Positions 46,690-58,200 of a stretch of 64,000 nt of DNA are shown here, piece by piece. Each line of letters starts with the position of its first letter. Positions within the stretch are counted from its first letter, which is position 1. The translations under genes and the position numbers were made by a program. Source of the DNA: Gordionus sp. m RMFG-2023 (taxonomy: Eukaryota > Nematomorpha > Gordioida > Chordodea > Parachordodidae); contig NC_088776.1 in assembly GCF_954871325.1 (NCBI RefSeq), positions 32,102,508-32,166,507 of the forward strand, given 5' to 3'. The notes beneath the pieces were generated by a model. It saw only the letters and a program-made list of their open reading frames with translations. It was not told the origin of the DNA and ran no database searches.

Positions 46690-46975
46690 GAGAGAAAGGA
46701 AACTATGACGCAGAAATAGGAACCAGCTCCGTAAGTTTTAGGAAATGGAAAAGTAATTGTTGGCCAGCATTAACAAAAGGCATTATGGCTTGATTGTTAT
46801 ATGATAGTCTATCACTCACGGAAAGACTCTACCAACAAAACATATTTACAAACCTCGCCACCCCCCTGTCGACTGGTTTCTCCATAAATGAAATAACAAG
46901 TGAACAAAGACTAAGAAAAAGCAAAGCTCCAGGGCCAGATAATATCACAGCAGAAAAACCAAAAAAATAGCACCT
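46690..46975 (+). pseudogene. LINE reverse transcriptase scrap (KAPGPDNITAE)
   Basis: A plus-strand stretch reads LTERLYQQNIFTNLATPL and ends SKAPGPDNITAEK. The KxxKAPGPDxIxxE block is the start of the reverse transcriptase domain in many LINEs. It stops soon after. It lies between the two structured repeats in the same direction. Confidence 0.5.
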
Positions 46976-47005
46976 ATAACAATATCCCTACCTAAATATT
47001 AATAG

Positions 47006-47208
47006 ATGCTTAGTAAGTAAATAATTCTATTTAAAACGAAATATTCCTAATTTGGGAATCAAATTAAGTGTAAAGATGATATTTTATTCATTTTTACAGA
47101 TTTTTTATGCTTAGTAAGTAAATAATTCTATTTAAAATGAAAGATTCCTAATTTGGGAATCAAATTAAGTGTAAAGATGATATTTTATTCATTTTTACAG
47201 ATTTTTTT
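47006..47208. repeat. 101 bp tandem duplication
   Basis: ATGCTTAGTAAGTAAATAAT begins at 47006 and 47107; the two units differ at two or three positions only, so the duplication is recent. Confidence 0.92.
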
Positions 47209-47484
47209 AAAAACGTTAAATAGATGAAACTTCCTTAGCATCTAGTAATATCAATTTCAAATTTACTTTAAAAATTTTCTAAAAAATATAAGAGATTTTA
47301 AATTTTTTGCTGTTTTGTACTGAATTCGTAAGTTTATTTGCATGCCCAGATCATGATCGTTTTTAAAAAATTGACCTGGCCCAGCTTGTAAAAATTTTAC
47401 GTAAAATCAAGTTTGACCCATTCATTTTTTTTATTCAAATTTTCTGACCTTCACATTTTTAATATCTATATATATGTGATACGT

Positions 47485-47780
47485 GATATATAGCGCTTTT
47501 GCCATCTAGAGTTGAAGGTTCAACAGAGCTACGCTAGGTTTTCCTCATTTCCATCTAATTGGGACTTATTTTGGGTATAAAAGTAAAAATATGAGGAGCC
47601 CTCCACTCGTTTGTGAGCAAGCCGGACGTACTTGTATGCAGGCACAACATTTCGAAAATGTTACTTAAACCTCTATAGGCTTATTAAAAAAGGAGTGGGG
47701 CAGAAAAAAGTACCTATACCCGAGAACTACAGTATAATTTAGTTACTTTAAGGGTGGGTGGTGTTTGATTTTAAGTTTAT
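47485..47780 (+). ncRNA. candidate structured-RNA repeat, copy 2
   Basis: Diverged partner of 46098-46395. The first stem is GTTGAAGGTTCAAC, against GTTGTGGATACAAC in copy 1. The second is AACATTTCGAAAATGTT, against CAACAG...CTGTTG. The third is TATAGG...CCTATA. GAGCAAGCCGGACGTACTTG is the best conserved part. Function not recognised. Confidence 0.4.
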
Positions 47781-47799
47781 AAAGATTACTATCAAAATT

Positions 47800-49100
47800 G
47801 AGATATAATGTTCATAGAATCTGTAAAATAAAGATATAATTAAATAAAAAAATTTACCTGATCAGTATTATAAAGTATTATTTTTTATTAATGATTCAAC
47901 CCATACAATACAGTACTATCATTTCAAAATTTTTGCACTGGATGAAGCCACATCCCCAAATTCTTTTTCGGTTCGACACAATTAATTTTGGAATTTTCAT
48001 GACTATTTTTTTTATGGTCCAGACATGTGCACTAACAAATTAAAAATTGTGTCAAAATAGTCACATCATCAGAATTTATTATTAAATATCTTAAATTTAT
48101 ATAGTAAGATTATATTAAATTAGTAAATATAGAGATTGAAAATTAAGAGTAAATATCAAATATAAGCTATATGATAAGGTCACCAAATATCCTATAACCA
48201 CAAATTATGATTCCACTTTGAGTGACTTGGAACATAAATGCTATATTCTTTTTGGAAAACGTCATTCAATGGATATGGATGATCTAAAATTTTTGAGAAA
48301 AAGTGCAAACTCCTGATATGCTGGATGCTGGCTAAATAAATTATTTGTTCTGGCACATGTTAGTGAAATGGTTTTCCCTACCATTGCATTGTGTTGAATT
48401 CAAGGAGATGATCATCCTTATGTCCAGCAAATATAATTAAAATTATTTTTATAATTGCAAAATTGAATTTGAATTTATAATTATTCTTTTCAATAAAGAT
48501 CTAAAATAATGAAATCATTGTCAAAACTATATGCCTTGTGCATAATATAATAATAAGCAATGAAGGAATAGGTGGACATAGATACAACAAATATTATAGT
48601 ATTATATTTTCTTTATATTTAAAAGATACATTGCCTAATCTGACCACTAGACTATTCCCCATCTTCTTCAACAATTGTATCTAGAATTTTAAGAGACAAA
48701 TTTAAATATTTTTTAAACTCTTAATTATTTTTTTATATATCATTGTTATAAATATTGTTAATTATATCAAATATGTAATTGATTGTTATTATTTAGAATA
48801 TTACCTAATAAATAAATTTATATAATAAAATAGAATTGTCTTTATATCTTAAATCCCAGAATTTATTTGACAAAAAATTTAATAAAAAAATGAATAGTTA
48901 ATGAGTTATTCATTAATGATATTATAATTTCTATATTATTAGAAGCACTAAATTATTTGTATTATATACAAATAATTTATTCAATAATGCTATTAAATAT
49001 TTCAATGGCAGTTTCACCATTTTCTACTGATTGTTCCATTGGTATGTAATTATTGATGGTGATGAAATAGAAGAGTTTCATTACTTCAGGTTTAAACAGA
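47800..49100. other. no recognisable feature
   Basis: AT-rich sequence without an identifiable gene or element end. Confidence 0.4.
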
Positions 49101-49139
49101 TACTGGTTAGGTATACTAAACCCATCCCTTCTTCCATTG

Positions 49140-49885
49140 ATAGAAATATTCTTGATAAAATATAAGCTTTTAAAGATAATTATAAATTTTACCTGTTAGG
49201 AGATGGTTTCTTATTTATAAGATCCCATAATCTTTCATTCCAATAATCTTTCATTCAACTTTTGGCTTGGGGATGAAATAAATTTCTTAATACTCTCACT
49301 AGTATCAAAATTACTTGTGGAATTTAATGTACTCCAGTCATTTATATGATGTTTTTGATGCTTCGGATCCACTTTTTTCCCCAGCTAATTTTATTAAGCT
49401 CGTTCTTAAAATTATTGATTTTTTTCTTTAAACATAGGCATGATGTATCATATCCTGGGAATTCTTCTTCTAACCTTAAATAAATGTAGGCATACTCATT
49501 TATATTTATACCTAGATCCTATATTAGTCAAATGTCCCATTACAATAATGGTCTTTTTGTGATCTGGATGTCTTTGATACCAGATCATCTCGTCCATTTC
49601 TAAATAGCTTAGAAATTTTTTGGTAATAGCGTCATCTAGTGTTGTTAAACGACTCGTTTTGAGCCGATTTTTTAAAACGGCTAACTCAATATTTTAGTCA
49701 GAAAGATATTGCCTAAGCCTCGAGATTTCGATAATATATGTCTAGACCTTTGTTCCTTCTATGATCAAAATCTTCAGGTTTGCGTAATATTTTTCTGGAT
49801 GTAATATTGAGTTAGCCGTTTTTAAAAATAGGCTCAAAACAAGCCGTTTAACAACACTAGCGTCATCCCATGCCCTAAAAATATA
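49140..49885 (-). pseudogene. Myb/SANT-like coding remnant, interrupted by a MITE
   Basis: Minus strand. Just above the MITE (49868-49885) the sequence gives AWDDA and just below it (49628-49550) DAITKKFLSYLEMDEMIWY, QRHPDHKK. Removing the MITE and one target duplication makes the two parts adjacent. A W-x(n)-LLxxYxExxxxx...HPxxKK pattern suggests a Myb/SANT-like DNA-binding domain of a gene or Harbinger-type element. Farther on, AYIYLRLEEEFPGYDT and CLKKKINNFKNELNKI follow. Stops interrupt the frame. Assignment is tentative. Confidence 0.4.
49637..49859. mobile_element. hAT-type MITE, TAGTGTTGTTAAACGG family, copy 2
   Basis: Starts TAGTGTTGTTAAACGACTC and ends GTTTAACAACACTA, with perfect 8 bp duplication GCGTCATC (49629-49636 and 49860-49867). 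223 bp. It splits a Myb/SANT-like remnant. Confidence 0.95.
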
Positions 49886-50272
49886 AATATATATATTCAT
49901 ATTTTAAAATATATCATATTTTAAAAGATTTATTTTTGAAGTGGTATCTATTTTTTATCGTATCAAAATCTCTATTTTTTAGAAAAAAGTTTCAAAAAAA
50001 GCAAACCAAATTGCGGTTTTTTTTAAATTGGCGCAATTGGGAAAAGTAAATGTGCGCAATTTAAACTAATGCATTTGTTGCGTTTGCAACACAACGTTTG
50101 AAACGCTCAATTTGTGCGCTTAATAATAGTTATATAATAATATATAAACTAATCCCAGTCGAGACCTTATTTATTTAAATAAAATCAAATTAATTTTCAA
50201 ATTGAACAATACATGAAATTTTATTTATATATATTTGTAAAAATTGTTCTAGCAATAGCAATCTAAATTTTT

Positions 50273-51363
50273 CAGAGTTGTTAAGGAGCGCCGCTACATT
50301 TTTTCAAAAACACCTGGAGTGCCTCCTTTTTAAAAATGAGGAGCGGGAGCTAGCTCCTTTTAGGGCTGGAGTCGAGGAGCGCCGCTCCACCGCTAAGTTA
50401 TAAATTAAATTATTTTTAATTATTAATAATATTTGTTATAAAATTTGATAAAAATGAAATTGTTTTATTTAAATTTATTCATTATGAGCCGAGTTTTATA
50501 TTGGTTTTTCTTCTAATCATTTAAATATTAAACATCAAGTTTTTCATTTTTATATTGAAAATTTTGTGGAAAATATTGTAAATCTTATTAATATTTATTT
50601 TATAGATATATAATTAAATATAGTTTTCGATATTATGGATTTAGAGATCATAGAAGAATTTCCATTTCCATCATACAAAAAATATTTTAAACTTCTAAAA
50701 GATGTTGATTCAAATGATCAAACTAATTTAAGAGCAAAATGCCTTTTGTGTTTAAGTAAAAGTATTTCATTTTCAAAAGTGAGCAGCTCCAATCTATAAA
50801 AGTATCTAAGATAATTATATTTTTTTTTATTTTAGAATAATTTTTTTTAAAATGGTTATAATTATTTTTGGACAATTCTTATAGTTGTGTGTTGTTATAT
50901 ATGATGCTTCCTTAAATATATTTAAATATTTATTTTAATTTTCTCATTACTTTTTTATACCTGACTTAAAAAATATCTATATAAAATACAATACCCCGCT
51001 TCCCTCTAGTGTTTCTATGGAGCGCTTATTTAGTATTGCAAAACAGGTCTTAGGAGAGGCGTGGATGTTTGTTAGATTCTAATTTAGAAAATTTATTACT
51101 TTTAAAGGCTAATAAAAGATTATAAATATTTTGATAGATCATTTAATATAAATAAAACTTTTTGATAAAAAAATATGATTTTGTTTCGTGTACCTTCTAA
51201 AAAATGAAAATTAAAGTAGCGGTTATGGAGTGGCACTCCATTATTTGGCGGGAGCTAGTTCCTTTTAAAAATGTAGTAGCAGGAGCGGGAGCTAGCTCCT
51301 TTTGAGAAGGTAGGAGCGAGAGCGGGAGCTAGCTACTTTTAAAAAGGAGCGTTAACAACTCTG
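50273..51363 (+). mobile_element. internally deleted hAT just upstream of PSME4
   Basis: Ends CAGAGTTGTTAAGGAGCG and CGTTAACAACTCTG with perfect 8 bp duplication AAATTTTT (50265-50272 and 51364-51371). Subterminal GGAGCGGGAGCTAGCTCC repeats are dense. Inside, ATG 50635 starts a BED-type N-terminus (MDLEIIEEFPFPSYKKYF, then CLLCL). Near 50995 the hATC end PLPSSVSMERLFSIAKQVLG appears, then a frame change before LENLLLLKANKRL. The middle of the transposase is gone. It ends about 140 bp before the PSME4 start codon. Confidence 0.92.
50635..50800 (+). pseudogene. BED-zinc-finger N-terminus of the 1.1 kb hAT
   Basis: MDLEIIEEFPFPSYKKYFK, then RAKCLLCLSKSISFSK and SSSNL before a stop: the first Cys pair of a BED finger is present, the His pair is lost at the stop (NL followed by TAA). 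Confidence 0.6.
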
Positions 51364-51501
51364 AAATTTTTTAATAAACAAATTATTTTTATACCCATAA
51401 TTTTAAATTACAAAATACTGGCTGTTATAATTATTTCTATTTGACCTTTTAATATAACATAATCTATTTTTACAGATATTATCAATTTCTACAATCAAAT
51501 T

Positions 51502-52218
51502 ATGAACTTCGACAATATTGTATTGATGAATGGTGACCTTGAAAACTCTTGTAGTTCTTACTCGATTTCACAAGAGGGTCAGGCTTGTTTTGACAATAAA
51601 AGCGAAAATAACATTGCAAAAGAACCAAGCTTAAAATTTGAGATAAATTTCCAAAAACTCAACAAATTCGATTCACTTCTTCCTTACTATTACATTTCAC
51701 TAACTCCTGAAACAATTACTCATTGGAAATGGATCAAGTTAAACTTAGTCAGAGCACTGAAAAACGATGATTTCAGGCCTGGAGTCTTGCATTGGAGCAA
51801 CCAAATTTACTTGTACATTTTGAGACATGGCCTCCGATTTAACAAAGCCGATCATATATTGCTTATAGAACTGTTATACCAGTTAGTCACAGACTCCGAT
51901 ATGGATTTGGACATAGTTAACCAAGTAATTCTCGTCCTGATCGAATTGCTCAGAAAGAGGGAATGTTTAGTCAGAAATTTGGACTTGACTATTGATCTCC
52001 AACCTTTATTTAGACTATATAAATGGGTGGTGATAGACCGAGAGGACAGTGATAAGACGGATTACGGTATGACCAGAGCTCCAAAACATTTTGGCCGGAA
52101 TCTGTCCAACTTAATTAAATTTGCTCGTGTTTATTTCCATTCCGGATCTTGGTCAATTTTAAGGCAAAAGCTTAATTTTCCTTACCTATCACCTTTCGAT
52201 GGCAAGAGGTTAGAACAG
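51502..52218 (+). CDS. PSME4: PSME4 exon 1 (residues 1-239)
   Basis: 239 codons ending LSPFDGKRLEQ at CAG-GTAAAA, phase 0. After a variable N-terminus, FDSLLPYYYISLTPETITHW aligns with NKLLPYAERLDAES of vertebrates. FRPGVLHWSNQIYLYILRHG and HILLIELLYQLV then match the first HEAT repeats. Confidence 0.95.
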
Positions 52219-55200
52219 GTAAAACATGCGTTAAAATATTATAGTTAATACTTAATATCTAGTTTTTATATTAACTGCAATTATAAAGTTATATTGTATC
52301 AATCACAGGGTTTTCCATTCAAAAAAGGAAAAGTCCCAAACCCAATCAAAAAAGAAAAAGTTTCAATCATAAAAGGAAAAGTTTCAATCATAAAAGGAAA
52401 AAGTTCGATCAGGGTGAATCATAAAAGGAAAAGGTTCAATCAAAAAAGGAAAAGTGTCAATCAAAAATGAAAAAATGCTTTGGAAAAAGTCCGATCAAAA
52501 AAGGAAAAGTGTCAAACAAAAAAGGAAAAGGTTCAATCAAAAAAGGAAAGTGTCAAACAAAAAAGGAAAAGTGTCAATCAAAAAAGGAAAAGTGTCAATC
52601 AAAAAAGGAATAGTTTTTATCAAAAAAAAAATTTCCCATTGAAAATCGTATTTTTGTAAAATATTTAAACAAAAATTATAATTTTATATGATTTTTCTAA
52701 TACTTTCGCAATTTTCTTTATTATTCTTTAGAGCATACTTTTTTGTCTAGTTAAAAATAATTACAAAAAATTATTTACTTGCCCAAAAGTTTGAATCAGG
52801 GTTTCGAACCGTTTAGTATAACGGTTCGGTTCGTTCCGGTTTTTAGTTTAAAATTTTATAAAGGTTTTGTTCCATTTCGGTTTTTTAAAAAAAATCATAT
52901 CGGTTCGGTTTATAATTTATAACGGTTCTTTTCGGTTTGTTCCGGTTTTTATAAATTTAATTTAAAAAAAAATTAATCATTAACCATGTACATATTAATT
53001 TTAGAGAAAAATCTTTTTAGTTTATAATTTCTTATTTAATTTATCCATGATAATCTAATAGATATTTTTTAGGAAATATAAATTAGACAAATTAGTTTTT
53101 TTTTATTTCAAAAATAAATAAGATAAAAACAAACATGCGTAAATACAATAATGAATAAAATAATATGTATACTATACTATTTAGGTTTAAAAAGAAAATT
53201 CGAACGGATAACTAAAATATTTTCTAATATTTCAGGATTTAATTTAGTTCTCTGCGCAGAGAGTATAAACTTGAGGCTTGAAAATGCTCTTTCTACGGAG
53301 ACCTGCGTAGCTGGAACTGCTAGCACAGTTATAGCTAACTTATAAAGTTCTGGCATACTATTCTTTACATTTTCCCAATAATTCAAAAGATTAGTATCTT
53401 TTTCTAATCTCTCTATATTATCAAATGACCGAATTATATATTCTATTTCTATACATTTATTATAATTTTCGATGACCTGAGAATTATTCTTATTAAGACT
53501 TTCATGCGACTTTAATAAATCTTCAAAATCATCATCTAAATTAACCTTCGAATACGAACACGTAGGCATAGTATTTAGAATTTCAATATTCTGATTATTT
53601 AGATTTTGTATCAAGTTCCAAGTTTTACAAAGATGTTTTCTGGCGATCTCTCTTTCTTCAAAAGTTAAGAATACATTATATCTAGGGTCGAGATAAATAG
53701 CAGAGCAAAAAACTTCGTTTTTGAAATATATTTCTCGTGCTTTCATCGTAGAAACTTAAAGTCTGGCAAATGGAGTGTCTACTTTACTCGTTTGCATGAG
53801 ACATTTGATCCACGCAGCATAAAAATCGCCCATTGTCAATTGTTCACTTTGTAAATATTTTGTCAAAACATAAGCTGGATATAAAGCTTTTAATATGTCA
53901 CTAATTATTTTCCATTCATTCTCTGATTAACATTTTTCGCGATCGCTTTGGAGCGATATTTCTTGACAAAAGCTTTTTAACTCTAGTAATCTCTCCATCA
54001 TTAAATAGATAGAGTTTCATCTTGTGCAACAATCTATTAGTAGTTTTTTCAAATTTAATTTTGAGAGAATAGCCATTGTTGTCTGATTTCTTATTTTTTG
54101 CAGATGTTTCTTGCTTTATTTATAATGACAATTTCATTTGAATTTTTAATGCAATCATTAATTGCTAATTGAAATGTATGTGAAGCACATCTAATACCTA
54201 TTAATATGGATCTGGCATTTGATGCAAGATTAATATTTTCAATATTAAAAGGTTCTTTATTTTCATCATGAATTATATCATTATTATTTAAATCATCATT
54301 ATCTATATCATTATTATTTAAATCATCATTAATTAAATAATCGTTAAGGTCATCATCTTCTTCATCGTGTAGTATTAATAGCTTAATTAACTTAATCATA
54401 TTTGCTGCATTATCGGTGGTTATTGTGTAAATCTGCTCAATTTTTATTTCATATTCTTTTAGTACATCTAGAATAATTTTTTTAAGATATTCTGATGTGT
54501 GTCGTTCTTTAATCACTTTCATGCATAGAGTCCTCTATTTTATTTTTCCGTTATTTATAAATTGAATATTGATCCCTATCATATCTAGTTGCTATATCTA
54601 ATTTTAACGAAATAAGTTTTTGATATACTTCCTTTTTATATTTTCCGAAAAATCTAACGCCATTTTTTTAATATTATTGCGTATATTTTCCGAATTGATA
54701 GTTAAATTTCCACCCAATCCTATAATTATTGGATCTATAATATTTCGAAATGCTTTGTCGTCAATTGATTTTAGCTCGGTGCAGGAGCGGATTAAAGTTT
54801 CTTTATTTATATTGATTTGTATTGTAGTAGTGTTGGACTTAAAGCATCTTGGATTGTATTATACTGGTTTGCAGTTTTCGTTATTTGAATTTTTTTAATA
54901 GTCAAATTTTCTTTCTTTTTTCTTAATAATTTGAATTCCCTATTGTGGAATCTTTCTATATGTCGTTCAAGATTTGCAGCATGGTCCCCAGTTAAGACCT
55001 TACCACAATCTTCTATTTTACAAATAGATTGATTTTTTATGATATCTAATTTAAATTAGGAACGCACAGGATTTGACTTTTCCCGAACCATTTAATAGAT
55101 AACTAAAAAGTTATATGATGATAAATGAAAATATTTTATTATATAAATAGAATAAATAAAAAAGCTTAATAGAAACAATTTTACCTTCATTTTTATTTTT

Positions 55201-58200
55201 TTAAATAACCTGGATTATAGAATTTAAATGACAATAAATAAAATGGTCGGCAATAAATATTTTAATGATATAATTATTTTTTATTTATAAAAATCATATT
55301 TTTTTTTAAATTCGGAATTCTAATATTTATTATTAAAATAATATGTTAGTTAGCATTTACCATTATCATATATGCAAAATAAAAAAAAATATGATTAAAG
55401 AATGGCATTTGTAATGAATATTTTTCTAAATCTGTATATTTAAATAATAAAAATCTTACTATAAATCTTCAGTTTAAATAAGTTAACTAACATTGCATTT
55501 AATTATTTTATACTTTTATTTATTTGTGTTTTATATTAAATAGACTTACATTTAAAAATAGGAATTACATTTTGATGTTAAACTAAATATAACTAGTATA
55601 GTTTAATTCAAATTACCCACTCTGATATATTCTATATAAACTAAGATAAACTTTTTTTGAATATATCAATTAATAAGAAATTATTGTAAAACAATATTAT
55701 ATAAAAATTGGTCAGCACTTTATTTCTATTAGATGTTAATATAATATGACAGAATAGGTAATTTAAGTTAAACTATAGTATTTATATTTTTAACATCAAA
55801 ATGTAATTCCTACTTTTAATTCACTGTATGTTTATTTAAATATAAAACACATTAATAAATAAATAAAAGTATAAAAATAATTTAATGCAATGTTAATTAA
55901 CTTATTTAAACAGAAGATTTATTTAGATTTTTATTATTTAAAAATACAGATTTAGAAAAATATTTATTACAAATGCCATTCTTTAATCATATTTTTTTAT
56001 TTTGCATATATGATAATGGTAAATGCTAAATAACATATTATAATGATAAATAATTTATAATATTAGAATTCTTAATTTAAAAAAACAATGATTATAAATA
56101 AAAAATTATTAATGATTATTGCTGACTATTTTATTTATTGTCATTTAAATTCTATGATCCAAGTTTTTATAATGAGATAAAAAATAAACCATATAATATA
56201 AAAATGAATGTAAAAGGTACTTAATTTCGTTATTTATTAATAATAGAATTATATAATTTTTTCCTAATTATTAGCAGGTATTATTCTAAAAGCTTATTAA
56301 TATCTTATATATAAATTTGTTAATTTAGCCAAGAATAATTATGTCTGATTTTAAGATATCTTATCTAATTAACAGATAAATTGTCTAATCTCTCATAAAT
56401 TAAGTATTTAAAGAAAAAACAACAAACCTGGTATTATTTGATATATAATGTTAATAATATTAAAATATTTAATTTGATATAAAATGTTGATAATATAGAA
56501 ATATTTAATTTGAAAAGAAATCACCAATTTAAAAAATGCCACCAAGGAAAATTAAAATTTTAAATTTAGGTTAATAATTTAAAATTAATAACGGTTTGGT
56601 TCGCTCTTTTAATATTTTCTTCATAACGGTTCGGTTAAGGTTACGGTTCAGAAAATCATAACGGTTCATTCCGGTTTTGCGGTTCGGTTCGGTTCAAACC
56701 CCTGGTTTGAATGCTTCTTACATAAATATTAAAATTTTAAAAATAAGAATTTAATTTAATATAATTATATTTTATTAATTTACATATCGTTTGCTATTAT
56801 AGTTCAAACTTATTTAATTTTAAAATTATGACCAAATAATTAATTTAATTCAGCAATTATAATTAAATAATTTGATGTGCAAAAAATTCTAATAAAAAAT
56901 TGTCTACCAATGAGAAATAAAAATTAAATGAAAATTAAAAATAATTACAAAAAAGAATGATCAAAAATGAGAAGAAAAAAAATTGAGAAAGATCAGAAAA
57001 ATAAAGATTAAAAAAGACTTAAAGAGATTGAAGCTAGAAATGTATGTAAAAGATTACAATATGAGGAGTAAAAATCATAAAAAGATAAAATATTGTTTTA
57101 TAGGATTAAAAGAGGAAAGAATTATTAAAAAATGACTTAAAAAATGGAGTAGAAGAAGTGAAGAAAAATAACAGGAAAAATTTATAAATTATTTTAAAAA
57201 GACAAAAATATTATCAAAAATAAGAAAAAAAATAAATTGAGAAAAGATAGTAAGAAAATTAAAAATAACTTAAAGAAATTGCAAAAAATTAGAAATAAAA
57301 TAAGAAGGAATAATAAAAATTTAAAAACAAGAAAAAAATTTTTATAATTTTTTAAAAAAGTAACGATTTTCCTTTTTTGAATGGGAATTTTCTTTTTGTG
57401 ATTAACACTTTTCCTTTCCTTTTGGGAATTTTCCTTTTTTTACACTTTTACTTTTTTGATTGGACCTTTTCTTTTTTGTTTGACTTTTCCTTTTTTGAAT
57501 GACTTTTTTTTTTGGCCTTTTTTGAATGGGAAACCCTCGGTGTGTGTGACTTCAAATTGCAAACATTTATTTAAATTTTTTTTAAATAGAACATTTCATT
57601 CAGAATATTTTAAACTATTAATTTCTTAGGCAACTCACATGTTGGAACTCTTTTCCCCAACTATATTTTGCAGCGTATTAGAATTTAAAACGGAAATTTT
57701 ACCAAACGAAGTGAGTGAAATTCAAGATGCCAATAATATCAATAGGGTTGAAATTAGCAAGCTCGGCTATCTAGGCGATCTTATCGCTTTTTATTGTAGT
57801 TATGAAAATTTTCCGGCTTGGGATCGTCACCTAATAGCACTTTTTGCTAGAGTGGCCGAAAATAATATAGGTAGTTACGATTGGCCCCCAACTTTCGTGG
57901 AATTATTTTTCACTAAATTTTTGGCAAATCTGAACCTTCCCATTTCCGGCATGACTGTTGGCTATAGGAGCGATCATTTTCACAAAATGCCGATCTACGA
58001 AACGGCTAAGTGGATGGTTTACTCTATCAAAGGAACCTTCGACGAAAAACCAGTAACAGATAAACGCACGATAGCAGATACAGTTCAACCAAAATTGATA
58101 ACACTTCTATCGGCTATCGAATCTTATTTGCATCCATCTAATTTCGGTATAATTTACCGAAAATTTAATTCTATACAATTTTTTTAGAAATTTAATATTT

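Larger units (their letters stand above)
52797..56704 (-). mobile_element. hAT copy B (AACGGTTCGGTTC family) in PSME4 intron 1
   Basis: Ends CAGGGTTTCGAACCG and CAAACCCCTG with perfect 8 bp duplication GTTTGAAT (52789-52796 and 56705-56712). It is nearly identical to copy A (23153-25231) along the shared 2 kb, but keeps the N-terminal transposase part with a BED finger and also carries a 1 kb palindrome (55179-56216). The transposase is broken by stops and frame changes (near 53750, 53935, 54000 and 54090). Confidence 0.95.
52306..57539. mobile_element. non-autonomous element with 19 bp subterminal repeats, filling PSME4 intron 1
   Basis: The left part (52306-52640) and right part (57360-57539) are inverted: CAGGGTTTTCCATTCAAAAAAGG at the left faces CCTTTTTTGAATGGGAAACCCT at the right. 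Both ends consist of imperfect tandem units of AAAAAGGAAAAGTGTCAATC. The interior is AT-rich and noncoding. hAT copy B (52797-56704) is inserted in it. No target duplication was found at the outer ends. Without the hAT it would be about 1.3 kb. Confidence 0.7.

Noticed and set aside
46098-47780. Hammerhead ribozyme or group II domain V
   Set aside because: The CUGAUGA...GAAA hammerhead core is absent, and the AGC...GAAA domain V hairpin cannot be formed; only ACGTACTTG superficially resembles it.
52454-52642. Lys-rich open frame (KKGKVSIKKGKVSIKK)
   Set aside because: Translation of the 19-20 bp subterminal repeats within an intron element.
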